Position numbers and translations under genes: made by a program | Assembly: GCF_002189065.1 (NCBI RefSeq) | Contig: NZ_BDMN01000080.1 | Coordinates: 1 to 64,000 of the forward strand | From: Bathymodiolus platifrons methanotrophic gill symbiont | GTDB lineage: Bacteria > Pseudomonadota > Gammaproteobacteria > Methylococcales > Methylomonadaceae | Direction of reading: 5' to 3' | Length of the DNA stretch: 64,000 nt | Shown: positions 56,369 to 64,000 of the stretch, one piece after another | Numbering within the stretch: position 1 is the first letter of the stretch | Layout: the number at the start of each line of letters is the position of its first letter | Notes under the pieces: generated by a model | Databases searched by the model: none | Seen by the model: the letters and a program-made list of their open reading frames with translations, nothing else | What the model was told of the DNA's origin: nothing

Positions 56369-57361
56369 TTACAATAAATGCTTTATAGCTTTACGTTCAT
56401 CTTTTAATTCTTGTACTGATGCTTTAATGCACGATTTGCTAAAGTCATCTATTTCCAGCTCTTGCACAATGGATACTTCTCCTGAGCTTGATACTTGAAC
56501 TGGAAAGGAAAAAAACAACCCTTTTTCTACGCCGTAACTCCCATCGGATATAACCGCCATACTAACCCAGTCGCTCCAGTCGCTGGTTTCTGTACCAAAA
56601 ACCCAGGAGCGCATCTGACAAATCGCTGCATTAGCTGCTGAGGCGGCACTTGATACTCCACCACGTTCTTCAATAACACTGGCCCCTCTATGTCGTACAA
56701 TGGGGACAAACTCATTCTCAATCCAGTTTTCATCAACTAATGTTAAAGCACTTAAACCTTTGACCGTTGCATGAGTTAAATCAGGGAACTGGGTTTCAGA
56801 ATGATTTCCCCAGACAATTATATTTTTGACATCTTTTGAGCGTACGCCACATTTTTTTGCTAATTGAAAGATTGCCCGGTTATGGTCCAGCATACTCATG
56901 GCAGAAAAACACTTGGGACTTAAGTCCGGAGCATTACGCTGGGTGATCAATGCATTGGTATTGGCTGGATTTCCAGTAATTAGTACCTTAACATTTCGGT
57001 GTGCGACTTCATTTAACGCTTTGCCTTGTTCTGAGAAAATGCCTGCATTACTTTCTAGTAAATCCTTTCTCTTCATGCCTGGGCCACGTGGTCTCGCTCC
57101 CACTAAAAAGGCATAGTCTATATCTTTGAATGCGACTAAAGGGTCATCGGTTAGAATGACTTTTTGTAAGAGAGGGTAGGCGCAATCATTAAGCTCCATC
57201 TGAACACCATGCAAACGATGTAAGGCAGGAGTGATTTCCAGTAATCTCAAGACAACGGGTTGATCAGGCCCAAATAACTCGCCTGATGCTATTCGAAACA
57301 GTAAGGAATAACTAATTTGCCCAGCGGCTCCGGTAACAGCAATATCAATGGGTGTCTTCAT
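56369..57361 (-). CDS. mdh: Malate dehydrogenase
   Basis: Mdh interconverts malate and oxaloacetate with NAD. The 330-residue product is of the cytoplasmic-type branch ([20 protein letters not shown]), with [49 protein letters not shown] and the catalytic histidine in [11 protein letters not shown]. In the serine cycle it reduces oxaloacetate made by PEP carboxylase. It is divergent from mtdA across 156 bases and belongs with the one-carbon cluster. Confidence 0.95.
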   Translation of the reverse strand: MKTPIDIAVTGAAGQISYSLLFRIASGELFGPDQPVVLRLLEITPALHRLHGVQMELNDCAYPLLQKVILTDDPLVAFKDIDYAFLVGARPRGPGMKRKDLLESNAGIFSEQGKALNEVAHRNVKVLITGNPANTNALITQRNAPDLSPKCFSAMSMLDHNRAIFQLAKKCGVRSKDVKNIIVWGNHSETQFPDLTHATVKGLSALTLVDENWIENEFVPIVRHRGASVIEERGGVSSAASAANAAICQMRSWVFGTETSDWSDWVSMAVISDGSYGVEKGLFFSFPVQVSSSGEVSIVQELEIDDFSKSCIKASVQELKDERKAIKHLL

Positions 57362-57456
57362 TTATCATCCTTTCTGTGATTATTGTTTGTGTATAGACTT
57401 ATATTGTTGCGAGATAATTTCAGCGCGACAAAGCAGGCTTAACTTTTTTTATACGG

Positions 57457-57462
57457 TATAAT
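57457..57462 (+). promoter_or_regulatory. Candidate -10 box for mtdA
   Basis: TATAAT lies 55 bases before the mtdA start in the mdh-mtdA divergent region. A -35 hexamer at the proper 17-base distance is not clear, so only the -10 is reported. Confidence 0.45.
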
Positions 57463-57517
57463 AGCGCGATTTTATATTCGTTTAAACGCATTATTGTCAT
57501 AAACTTTAAACTGCCTC

Positions 57518-58375
57518 ATGAAGAAACTGATTTTCCAATTTGATACTGATAGATATCCTTCTACTTTTGATACTGTTGTTGCTTATGATGGCGGTGCTGA
57601 TCATGTCATTGGCCTTGGTGATATCACGCCAGATAATGTGAGATCTTTGGTTGAAGGGACTATTTTTACCCGGCCTCCTAAAGAGAAGAAAAACACTGCA
57701 ATTTTTGTGGGTGGTAGCGATATTGTGGCAGGGCAAGCTCTATTTAAGGCAGTGCAATCTTATTTTTTCTCTGGCTTTCAGGTATCGGTGATGCTGGATA
57801 GTAATGGTAGTAATACTACCGCTGCCGCTGCGGTTGCTAAACTGGCTGTCAGCGGTACTTTAAAGGGAAAAAAAGCGGTAGTGCTTGCTGGTACAGGGCC
57901 TGTTGGGCAACGAGCTGCTGCTATGCTAGCGCAGGAAGGAGCAGAAGTAACGATCGTGTCGCGACACATAGAAAGTGCCGGGATAGCCTGTTTAAGTATG
58001 AAAGAACGCTTTAATGTAGATTTAACTCCGGCTATTGCGGTTGATTCCGATGCGCGTGGAGCGGCAATCCAGGATGCTAATATTGTGCTGGCAACAGGCG
58101 CGGCAGGAATTGAATTGTTAAAACCTGAGCATTGGCAGAATAATAGCAATCTGGAAATGCTCGCTGATGCAAATGCTACGCCGCCAGTAGGTATTGGCGG
58201 TACCGATATGATGGATAGAGGTGCAGAACGACATGGCAAAATAATATGGGGTGCAATTGGTTTTGGTGCTTTAAAGCTAGCCTTACATCGTGCCTGTATT
58301 GCTAGGTTGTTTGAAGATAATAAGCAAGTACTGGATGCTGAGTTGATTTATAAATTAGCTAAAGAAATGGCTTGA
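57518..58375 (+). CDS. mtdA: NADP-dependent methylene-tetrahydrofolate/methylene-H4MPT dehydrogenase MtdA
   Basis: MtdA oxidises methylene-H4F (and methylene-H4MPT) to the methenyl form. The 285-residue product is very like the Methylorubrum enzyme: KKLIFQFDTDRYPSTFD, VAYDGGADHVIGLGDITPDN, FTRPPKEKKNTAIFVGGSD, VMLDSNGSNTTAAAA, GKKAVVLAGTGPVGQRAA, PPVGIGGTDMMDRG, ALKLALHRACIARLFE and the terminal YKLAKEMA. It is a marker of serine-cycle methylotrophy. fch, often beside it, is not found in this window. Confidence 0.94.
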   Translation: MKKLIFQFDTDRYPSTFDTVVAYDGGADHVIGLGDITPDNVRSLVEGTIFTRPPKEKKNTAIFVGGSDIVAGQALFKAVQSYFFSGFQVSVMLDSNGSNTTAAAAVAKLAVSGTLKGKKAVVLAGTGPVGQRAAAMLAQEGAEVTIVSRHIESAGIACLSMKERFNVDLTPAIAVDSDARGAAIQDANIVLATGAAGIELLKPEHWQNNSNLEMLADANATPPVGIGGTDMMDRGAERHGKIIWGAIGFGALKLALHRACIARLFEDNKQVLDAELIYKLAKEMA

Positions 58376-58513
58376 TAATACACTGTATTCTAATCTCCCT
58401 TAATATGCCAAAAAAGAGTGTAGGGCGTGGCTGCTGCCCGCCTTTAATATTCTTTGGCAACGCGGTTGGGTTGAAGCTAAACCCTACAGACAACAGAAAC
58501 CCCTGGTTCCAAG

Positions 58514-59901
58514 TTGCTAGCTGATCTACGCAAGGATACGCAGCAGATTTTTCAGGCAGGCATTAAAGCGGCTGATCCTTATCTGGCCGTTAAAAAGTAT
58601 TTGCAGTTTGATGAAGGCCAGCTGGTTTGTAGATTAGACTTGAATGATAAAGCTATAGTGCGCAAAAAACAGTGGCAAAAATTTACCTTGTTGCCTTTGG
58701 TAAAGCGGCATGTACCATGATAAAAGCGGCACAAGAAATTATTCCAGCACAGTTTTTAGCAGGAAAGGCTATTGCGGTAACAAATTATGCCAATGTACAA
58801 AAGATAGAAAATATTGACGTAATAGGTGCTGGGCACCCATTACCAAATCAAGACGGCCAGGCTGGGGCGCAGAAGATTGTAGAGCAAGTGATGCTAGCAC
58901 AACAGGGAGATCTGGTGTTAGTACTAGTCTCAGGTGGAGGTTCGGCATTGATGCCAGCACCCGTTTCTGCTATCAGCCTAGAAGAAAAAATAATGACCAC
59001 CGAGTTATTGCTTGGCTCTGGGGCAACGATTAATGAAATAAATTGTGTGCGTAAACACCTATCGATTTTAAAAGGTGGGGGGTTAGCAAAAATGATTGCT
59101 CCTGCTGATTTGCACGCACTAATTTTATCAGATGTGCGGGATGATGATCTAGGTACAATTGCGAGTGGACCGACTGAAGTGGATAGTAGCACTTTTGCTG
59201 ATGCGCTAAAGGTTTTAAACGATAAAAAGTTATGTGATAAGGTGCCTGCAGCTGTACAAGACTACCTGAAAAAAGGTAGCTCAGGGCAGGTAAGTGAAAC
59301 TCCAAAGTCAGATGATCCATGCTTTAATCAGGTGACGCATACGCTTATTGGCAGTAATGCAATCAGTTTACAGGCTATCAGACAAGCATCGGCGAGCTTA
59401 GGCTATGATGTTTTTATCTACAGTGAGCAATTAGCAGGTGAAGCGCAGAAGGTGGCTGAGGAATTGGCATTGTATGCTAAAAACGTAATTGATAAAGGTA
59501 TCGATAAACCCTGTGCGATTCTAGCGGGTGGTGAAACTACCGTGACTATACAAGGTACAGGACAGGGAGGCCGCAATCAGGAAATGGCACTTGCTTTTGT
59601 CATCGCTGCAGAAAAATATCAACTCAAGGCTGAATGGTGTTTTTTAAGTGCTGGAACTGATGGCCGCGATGGACCGACCGATGCTGCCGGAGGGTTAGTT
59701 GATACTAATGCCCTGGAAAGAATGCACAAGGCACATATTGAAGCAGGGCTTTATTTAGCTAATAATGACTCGTATCATGCGCTACAAATATCAGAGGATT
59801 TGCTAATGACAGGTGCAACGGGAACAAACGTTGCTGACTTGCAAATTTTACTAATTCAACCAAACACTAAAATATCTCAACCAGGAGACCAAAATGTATA
59901 A
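58514..59901 (+). pseudogene. gck: Glycerate 2-kinase (MOFRL family), one-base deletion in an A-run
   Basis: This kinase makes 2-phosphoglycerate, a step of the serine cycle. The first frame (TTG 58514) gives ADLRKDTQQIFQAGIKAADP through KKQWQK and then runs out. The protein resumes as KIYLVAFGKAACTMIKAAQE in another frame and continues with SGGGSALMPAP, CVRKHLSILKGGGLAKM, LSDVRDDDLGTIASGPTE, GQGGRNQEMALAF and the MOFRL block SAGTDGRDGPTDAAGG. Six As rather than five at 58677-58681 would restore the frame exactly. It may be a sequencing error, slippage or a true mutation. The stop overlaps the glyA start by eight bases. Confidence 0.88.
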
Positions 59902-61150
59902 AAGATCTATGTCTATTAAAGGCTTTGATGACGAAATATTTCAAGCTATAGAAGAGGAGCACCAGCGTCAGGAAGACCACATAGAGCTAATTGCTTCTGA
60001 AAACTATACTAGCCCTCGTGTTCTGGAAGCCCTCGGCTCTCAGTTAACCAATAAATACGCTGAAGGCTACCCTGCTAAACGTTATTATGGTGGTTGTGAG
60101 TTTGTCGATAAAGCGGAACAACTGGCGATAGATCGTGCCAAAGAATTATTTGGTGCTGATTATGCTAATGTGCAGCCGCATTCTGGTTCGCAGGCTAATA
60201 TGGCTGTGTTTATGGCATTGATTCAACCGGGCGATACTATTTTAGGATTGAGTCTGGTTGATGGCGGGCATTTAACTCATGGAGCTAAGCCAAATTTCTC
60301 CGGAAAAATATACAACTCTATACAGTATGGTTTACACCCTGAAACAGGTGAAATTGATTATGATGAAGTGGAAAGGCTTGCTATAGAACATAAACCTAAA
60401 GTATTGGTTGCAGGGTTTTCTGCTTATTCACGTATCTGGGATTGGCAGCGTTTTCGTGATATTGCCGATAAAGTTGGCGCTTATTTATTTGTTGATATGG
60501 CGCATGTTGCTGGATTAATTGCGGCTGGCTTATATCCTAATCCAGTACCGATTGCTGATGTAGTGACCAGTACGACGCATAAATCATTACGGGGTCCTCG
60601 CGGTGGTTTGATTTTATGTAAGAGTAATCCTGATCTAGAGAAAAAATTTAACTCAAATATTTTTCCGGGTATACAGGGCGGTCCTTTGATGCATGTGATT
60701 GCTGCTAAAGCCGTTTCATTTAAAGAGGCGATGCAACCTGAATTTATTAGCTATCAGGCACAAGTCATTAAAAATGCACAAGCGATGGCAAAAGTATTTA
60801 TTGATAGAGGCTTCGATGTTGTTTCAGGTGGTACGGACAATCATTTAATGCTGGTTTCTTTGATTCCTAAAGGAATTACCGGTAAAGCTGCTGATGCTGC
60901 ATTAAGTAAGGCACATATCACGATTAATAAAAATGCCGTGCCTAATGATCCAGAGTCACCTTTTGTAACAAGTGGTATACGCGTCGGTACACCAGCACCA
61001 ACAACTCGTGGTTTTAAAGAAGCTGAAGTGTCTGAAATAGCTGGTTGGATGTGTGATGTGATGGAAAATATGGAAGATGATGCAATGATTACTGCAATAC
61101 GAGAAAAAGTAAGTATTTTATGCTCTCGTTTTCCTGTGTATAGCGACTAA
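59894..61150 (+). CDS. glyA: Serine hydroxymethyltransferase
   Basis: GlyA interconverts serine and glycine with methylene-H4F; in the serine cycle it takes up one-carbon units. The PLP lysine is K230 in [53 protein letters not shown] and [14 protein letters not shown] are present; 418 residues is normal. AGGAGA precedes the ATG at 59894; ATG at 59909 is a possible alternative. It overlaps gck and is followed by a terminator and ftfL. Confidence 0.96.
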   Translation: MYKRSMSIKGFDDEIFQAIEEEHQRQEDHIELIASENYTSPRVLEALGSQLTNKYAEGYPAKRYYGGCEFVDKAEQLAIDRAKELFGADYANVQPHSGSQANMAVFMALIQPGDTILGLSLVDGGHLTHGAKPNFSGKIYNSIQYGLHPETGEIDYDEVERLAIEHKPKVLVAGFSAYSRIWDWQRFRDIADKVGAYLFVDMAHVAGLIAAGLYPNPVPIADVVTSTTHKSLRGPRGGLILCKSNPDLEKKFNSNIFPGIQGGPLMHVIAAKAVSFKEAMQPEFISYQAQVIKNAQAMAKVFIDRGFDVVSGGTDNHLMLVSLIPKGITGKAADAALSKAHITINKNAVPNDPESPFVTSGIRVGTPAPTTRGFKEAEVSEIAGWMCDVMENMEDDAMITAIREKVSILCSRFPVYSD

Positions 61151-61240
61151 TAAGAAATCCGTAGCTTGGGTTGTGTTTTTATTGCTGCGCAAAAAAATCT
61201 AATCCAATCTACACGTATGCGCTATAGATAACATTAAAAT

Positions 61241-61274
61241 AAAGCCTGTTTCATCGCGAATCAGGCTTTTTGCG
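61241..61274 (+). terminator. Rho-independent terminator after glyA
   Basis: AAAGCCTG pairs with CAGGCTTT around a loop (TTTCATCGCGAAT) and is followed by four to five Ts. It separates glyA from ftfL. Confidence 0.78.
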
Positions 61275-61290
61275 TTTATTGAATACTTAG

Positions 61291-61448
61291 GGTCGAGAAT
61301 TCAATAATACCCGAGTCTGACTTGTCTTTTGACTCCACAGCCGCCCTAGAAAAATAGTTGCGTAGCTTGCTATGCGCCTATTTTCCTAGTACGAATGTGA
61401 AGGCAAAATCCTGCGCCATACTTTCGGGTATTATTAAATCCTCGCTCC
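61291..61448. mobile_element. Family A element, second full copy
   Basis: The ends are TCGAGAATTCAATAATACCC and GGGTATTATTAAATCCTCG. The core is close to the 5923 copy (CTGACTTGTCTTTT, AGTTGCGTAGCTTGCTATGC). It lies immediately upstream of ftfL, whose ribosome site (CTGGAG) is just outside it. Confidence 0.75.
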
Positions 61449-61469
61449 TTATAATCTGGAGATGTAAGC

Positions 61470-63143
61470 ATGTCTGACATTGAAATTGCCCAACAAGCAA
61501 AAATGCTGCCTATTATTGATTTAGCAGCAAAAAAACTGGCAATATCTGCTGAACACCTAGACCCCTATGGTCATTACAAAGCCAAAGTATCTTTGGAGTA
61601 TATTGACAGTTTAAAAGATCAACAGGATGGTAAATTAATTTTAGTTACCGCGGTCAGTCCTACCCCAGCGGGTGAAGGTAAAACCACGACCACCGTTGGT
61701 TTGGGAGATGCCTTGAACCGCTTGGGAAAAAGCACCATCATGTGTTTGCGAGAGCCTTCTTTAGGTCCATGCTTTGGTATGAAGGGTGGTGCTGCAGGGG
61801 GCGGGTACTCACAAGTTGTACCTATGGAAGATATAAATCTGCATTTTACCGGTGATTTTCATGCTATTGGTGTTGCGCATAATTTATTATCGGCGATGAT
61901 TGATAACCATATTAATCATGGTAATGAGTTAGCTATTGATTCAAGGCGTATTAAATGGAAGCGGGTTGTCGATATGAATGACCGTGCTTTACGTGAAATT
62001 ATTGTTGGACAAGGCGGTCCCGCTAACGGTTATTTGCGTGAAGACGGTTACGATATTGTGGTGGCTTCGGAAGTGATGGCGATTTTATGTCTGGCGACCA
62101 GTCGTGCCGACCTTAAAGAGCGTCTAGGGCGTATTGTTATCGCGTATAAAACTGATAAAGTGACTCCGGTATATGCGCGTGACCTAAATGCACAGGGAGC
62201 AATGGCTGCTTTATTAAAATATGCGATTAAACCCAATCTGGTGCAAACTCTGGAAAACAATCTGGCTATTATTCATGGTGGTCCTTTTGCTAATATTGCC
62301 CATGGATGTAACACGGTAACAGCAACCAAAACAGCTTTAAAACTGGCTGATTATACTGTAACCGAAGCGGGTTTCGGTGCTGATCTAGGTGCGGAAAAAT
62401 TTATCGATATAAAGTGTCGTATAGCGGGCTTAAAACCATCGGCAGTTGTACTGGTAGCTACTGCTAGAGCATTAAAATCGCATGGTGGTGTTGCAAAAGA
62501 GGATTTAAATAATGAGAATCTGCCGGCTTTGGATGCGGGTTTTGTCAATTTAGAACGCCATTTGAACAATATTACGCAACACTTTGGCTTGCCATGTGTT
62601 GTCTGTATTAATCATTTTACTTTTGATACTGAAGCGGAAATTGCTTTAATCATAGAAAAATGCGCTGCGCTGGGTGCTAAATGCGTTGTTTCTAAACATT
62701 GGGCTGAAGGTGGAGCCGGCGCTGAAAATTTAGCTAAAGAAGTATTAACTATTGTCGATAATCGTGAGCCTGGCTTTAGCTATGTTTACGATGACAAACT
62801 TCCACTCTGGGATAAAATTGAAGCGGTTGCGACAAAAATATATGGGGCAGCAAAGATCACTGCCAGTCCAAAAGTAAAAGCCGAAATTAAGGAACTACAG
62901 GGGCAATACGGGCACTTTCCAGTTTGTATAGCTAAAACGCAAATGTCTTTTTCCACTAACCCCGCAGTAATAGGCGCACCGTCAGGCCATACTGTAGAAA
63001 TTACCGAAGCGAGGCTGGCCAACGGGGCGGGATTTATTGTAGTGATTGCCGGTAATATGATGACTATGCCCGGTTTACCTAAAGTACCTGCAGCGGAGCG
63101 GATAGATATTACTGATTCAGGTGTGATTACGGGGCTATTTTAA
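61470..63143 (+). CDS. ftfL: Formate--tetrahydrofolate ligase
   Basis: This enzyme makes formyl-H4F from formate, ATP and H4F, the entry of formate into the serine cycle. The 557-residue product shows the nucleotide-binding [78 protein letters not shown] and [13 protein letters not shown]. The ATG at 61470 is 27 bases after a CTGGAG ribosome site region. It follows glyA after a terminator and a family A element. Confidence 0.97.
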   Translation: MSDIEIAQQAKMLPIIDLAAKKLAISAEHLDPYGHYKAKVSLEYIDSLKDQQDGKLILVTAVSPTPAGEGKTTTTVGLGDALNRLGKSTIMCLREPSLGPCFGMKGGAAGGGYSQVVPMEDINLHFTGDFHAIGVAHNLLSAMIDNHINHGNELAIDSRRIKWKRVVDMNDRALREIIVGQGGPANGYLREDGYDIVVASEVMAILCLATSRADLKERLGRIVIAYKTDKVTPVYARDLNAQGAMAALLKYAIKPNLVQTLENNLAIIHGGPFANIAHGCNTVTATKTALKLADYTVTEAGFGADLGAEKFIDIKCRIAGLKPSAVVLVATARALKSHGGVAKEDLNNENLPALDAGFVNLERHLNNITQHFGLPCVVCINHFTFDTEAEIALIIEKCAALGAKCVVSKHWAEGGAGAENLAKEVLTIVDNREPGFSYVYDDKLPLWDKIEAVATKIYGAAKITASPKVKAEIKELQGQYGHFPVCIAKTQMSFSTNPAVIGAPSGHTVEITEARLANGAGFIVVIAGNMMTMPGLPKVPAAERIDITDSGVITGLF

Positions 63144-63177
63144 TTAAATTGCTTAATAGAGCAAAGGATTTTATCTA

Positions 63178-63881
63178 ATGGCTACTCCCTCTATACGTAT
63201 TCATTACTTTACCGATGTATTGTGTGTCTGGGCCTATCTGGCTCAAGTTCGGCTTGATGAGTTGATTAAGAATTATGCATCAGATATAGAATTAGTTATC
63301 ATTTTATGCCAATCTTCGCCTGTACCGAGCACAGAATAGGGGAGGGCTGGAAAAATAAAGGGGGTTATGAAACTTTTGCTAATCATACGCATAGTGTCTG
63401 CACGGCATACCCTTATTTGAATTTGCATAAAGATGTGTGGCAAGTGAATGTGCCGAAAACATCGGCGACTAGTCATTTGTTTATTAAGGCGATCCAGTGC
63501 CTGATAAATGAAGGTGTGATAAATAATGATGCCAAGACTGACGTTCAGGGGATATCAATATTTGAAGAGTTTGTCTGGCGAGTTCGGCTCGCATTTTTTC
63601 AGGATGCCAGGGATATAGGAAATAGGGCAGTATTAATGGAAATTGCCTACTCTTTGCAATTACCTATTGCTGAAATAGAGCGTGTACTAAATGATGGCTC
63701 TGCCTTAGCTGCTTTATTTCGGGATGTTGAATTAAGGGATGAATTCCGGGTTGAGGGGAGTCCGACCTACATTCTTAATGAGGGACGACAAAAGCTATAC
63801 GGAAATGTTGGTTATCGTATTATCGAGGCTAACTTACATGAAATATTAAAGCAGCCTAAAGTAGAAGCAAGCTGGTGTTAG
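63178..63881 (+). pseudogene. DsbA-family (FrnE-like) thioredoxin-fold protein, one-base frameshift
   Basis: ATG 63178, with AAAGGA upstream, gives IRIHYFTDVLCVWAYLAQVR, a DsbA-type start with one cysteine (C-V-W-A rather than CxxC). After ELV the frame fails. Restoring one T near 63296 gives ELVYHF and continues as MPIFACTEHRIGEGWKNKGG. The helical insert and the closing GSPTYILNEGRQKLYGNVGY motif follow. The protein would be about 234 residues. A shorter ATG at 63306 could make only the C-terminal part. The role in this cluster is unclear; relatives act in thiol exchange or as glutathione-S-transferase-like isomerases. Confidence 0.75.
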
Positions 63882-63940
63882 GACGTGCTATTTGAACCCC
63901 AATGCTGAACTTTTTTATAAATAGGTATAGTCTCTGAACA

Positions 63941-64000
63941 CTGAAGTTTCCCAATAATTATTTATGGTAAAATTGAAACTATGCTACAACTATATGAAAA
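63941..64000 (+). mobile_element. Family C element, left end (continues off the window)
   Basis: It starts CTGAAGTTTCCCAATAATT and matches 35651-35710 over all 60 available bases, beyond the 46-bp unit found elsewhere. This may be the full-length parent element with its transposase, lying outside the window. Confidence 0.8.

Noticed and set aside
58514-58720. A separate 68-residue gene before glycerate kinase
   Set aside because: Its sequence is the N-terminal part of the same kinase; one inserted A joins the frames.

Overview
The window looks like chromosome from a gammaproteobacterium, most likely a methanotroph of the Methylococcales (inference). Gammaproteobacterial order is seen in tgt-yajC-secD-secF, ndk-rlmN-pilW-hisS-yfgM-bamB-der, rplM-rpsI, dnaB-alr and mfd-csiV. 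A one-carbon block at 56.3-63.9 kb holds malate dehydrogenase, an MtdA-type methylene-H4F/H4MPT dehydrogenase, glycerate 2-kinase, serine hydroxymethyltransferase and formate-H4F ligase. That is the serine-cycle gene set known from methylotrophs. The DNA is moderately AT-rich.

Layout: 1-3.5 kb holds the end of an ISL3-type insertion sequence, a decayed acyl-carrier/condensation pair, a Tim44-like protein and purM. 3.6-6.0 kb is a DUF2066 gene split by a complete IS4-like element. 6.4-26.5 kb is mainly housekeeping: queuosine, Sec, translation, outer-membrane assembly, tRNA t6A synthesis and ScpAB, with one toxin-antitoxin pair. 26.7-33.8 kb has ribosomal proteins, dnaB, alr, an alpha-carbonic anhydrase, a frameshifted M48 protease and a BrnTA pair. 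34.6-39.1 kb is a glycolate oxidase operon (glcDEF) in which glcE and glcF are broken by the same element. 39.6-46.9 kb has a cold-shock protein, an RRM protein, an IMPase and the lower-glycolysis genes pckA (frameshifted), gapA and pyk. 47.0-49.2 kb is a decayed zone. 49.6-56.2 kb has tRNA-Leu, queA, mfd, csiV and HicAB. 56.3-63.9 kb is the one-carbon cluster.

The most notable feature is the density of small dispersed elements and gene decay. There are three non-autonomous inverted-repeat families: B (about 140-180 bp, seven full or half copies plus one remnant), A (about 150 bp, two full copies plus relatives), and C (ends CTGAAGTTTCCC, 8-bp target duplications). C broke glcE and glcF, and one 86-bp copy sits in the loop of the pckA terminator. 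Several genes (pckA, glycerate kinase, a DsbA-like protein, the M48 protease, a membrane protein, an acyl carrier protein) carry apparent single-base indels. They may be real pseudogenes of a genome in reduction, or sequencing/assembly errors; raw reads would decide.

I did not find a convincing new defence or biosynthetic system, CRISPR array, prophage or rRNA operon. The best leads are the element families, the selective dismantling of glycolate oxidase, the frameshift in glycerate kinase inside the serine-cycle cluster, and a few unrecognised small proteins.
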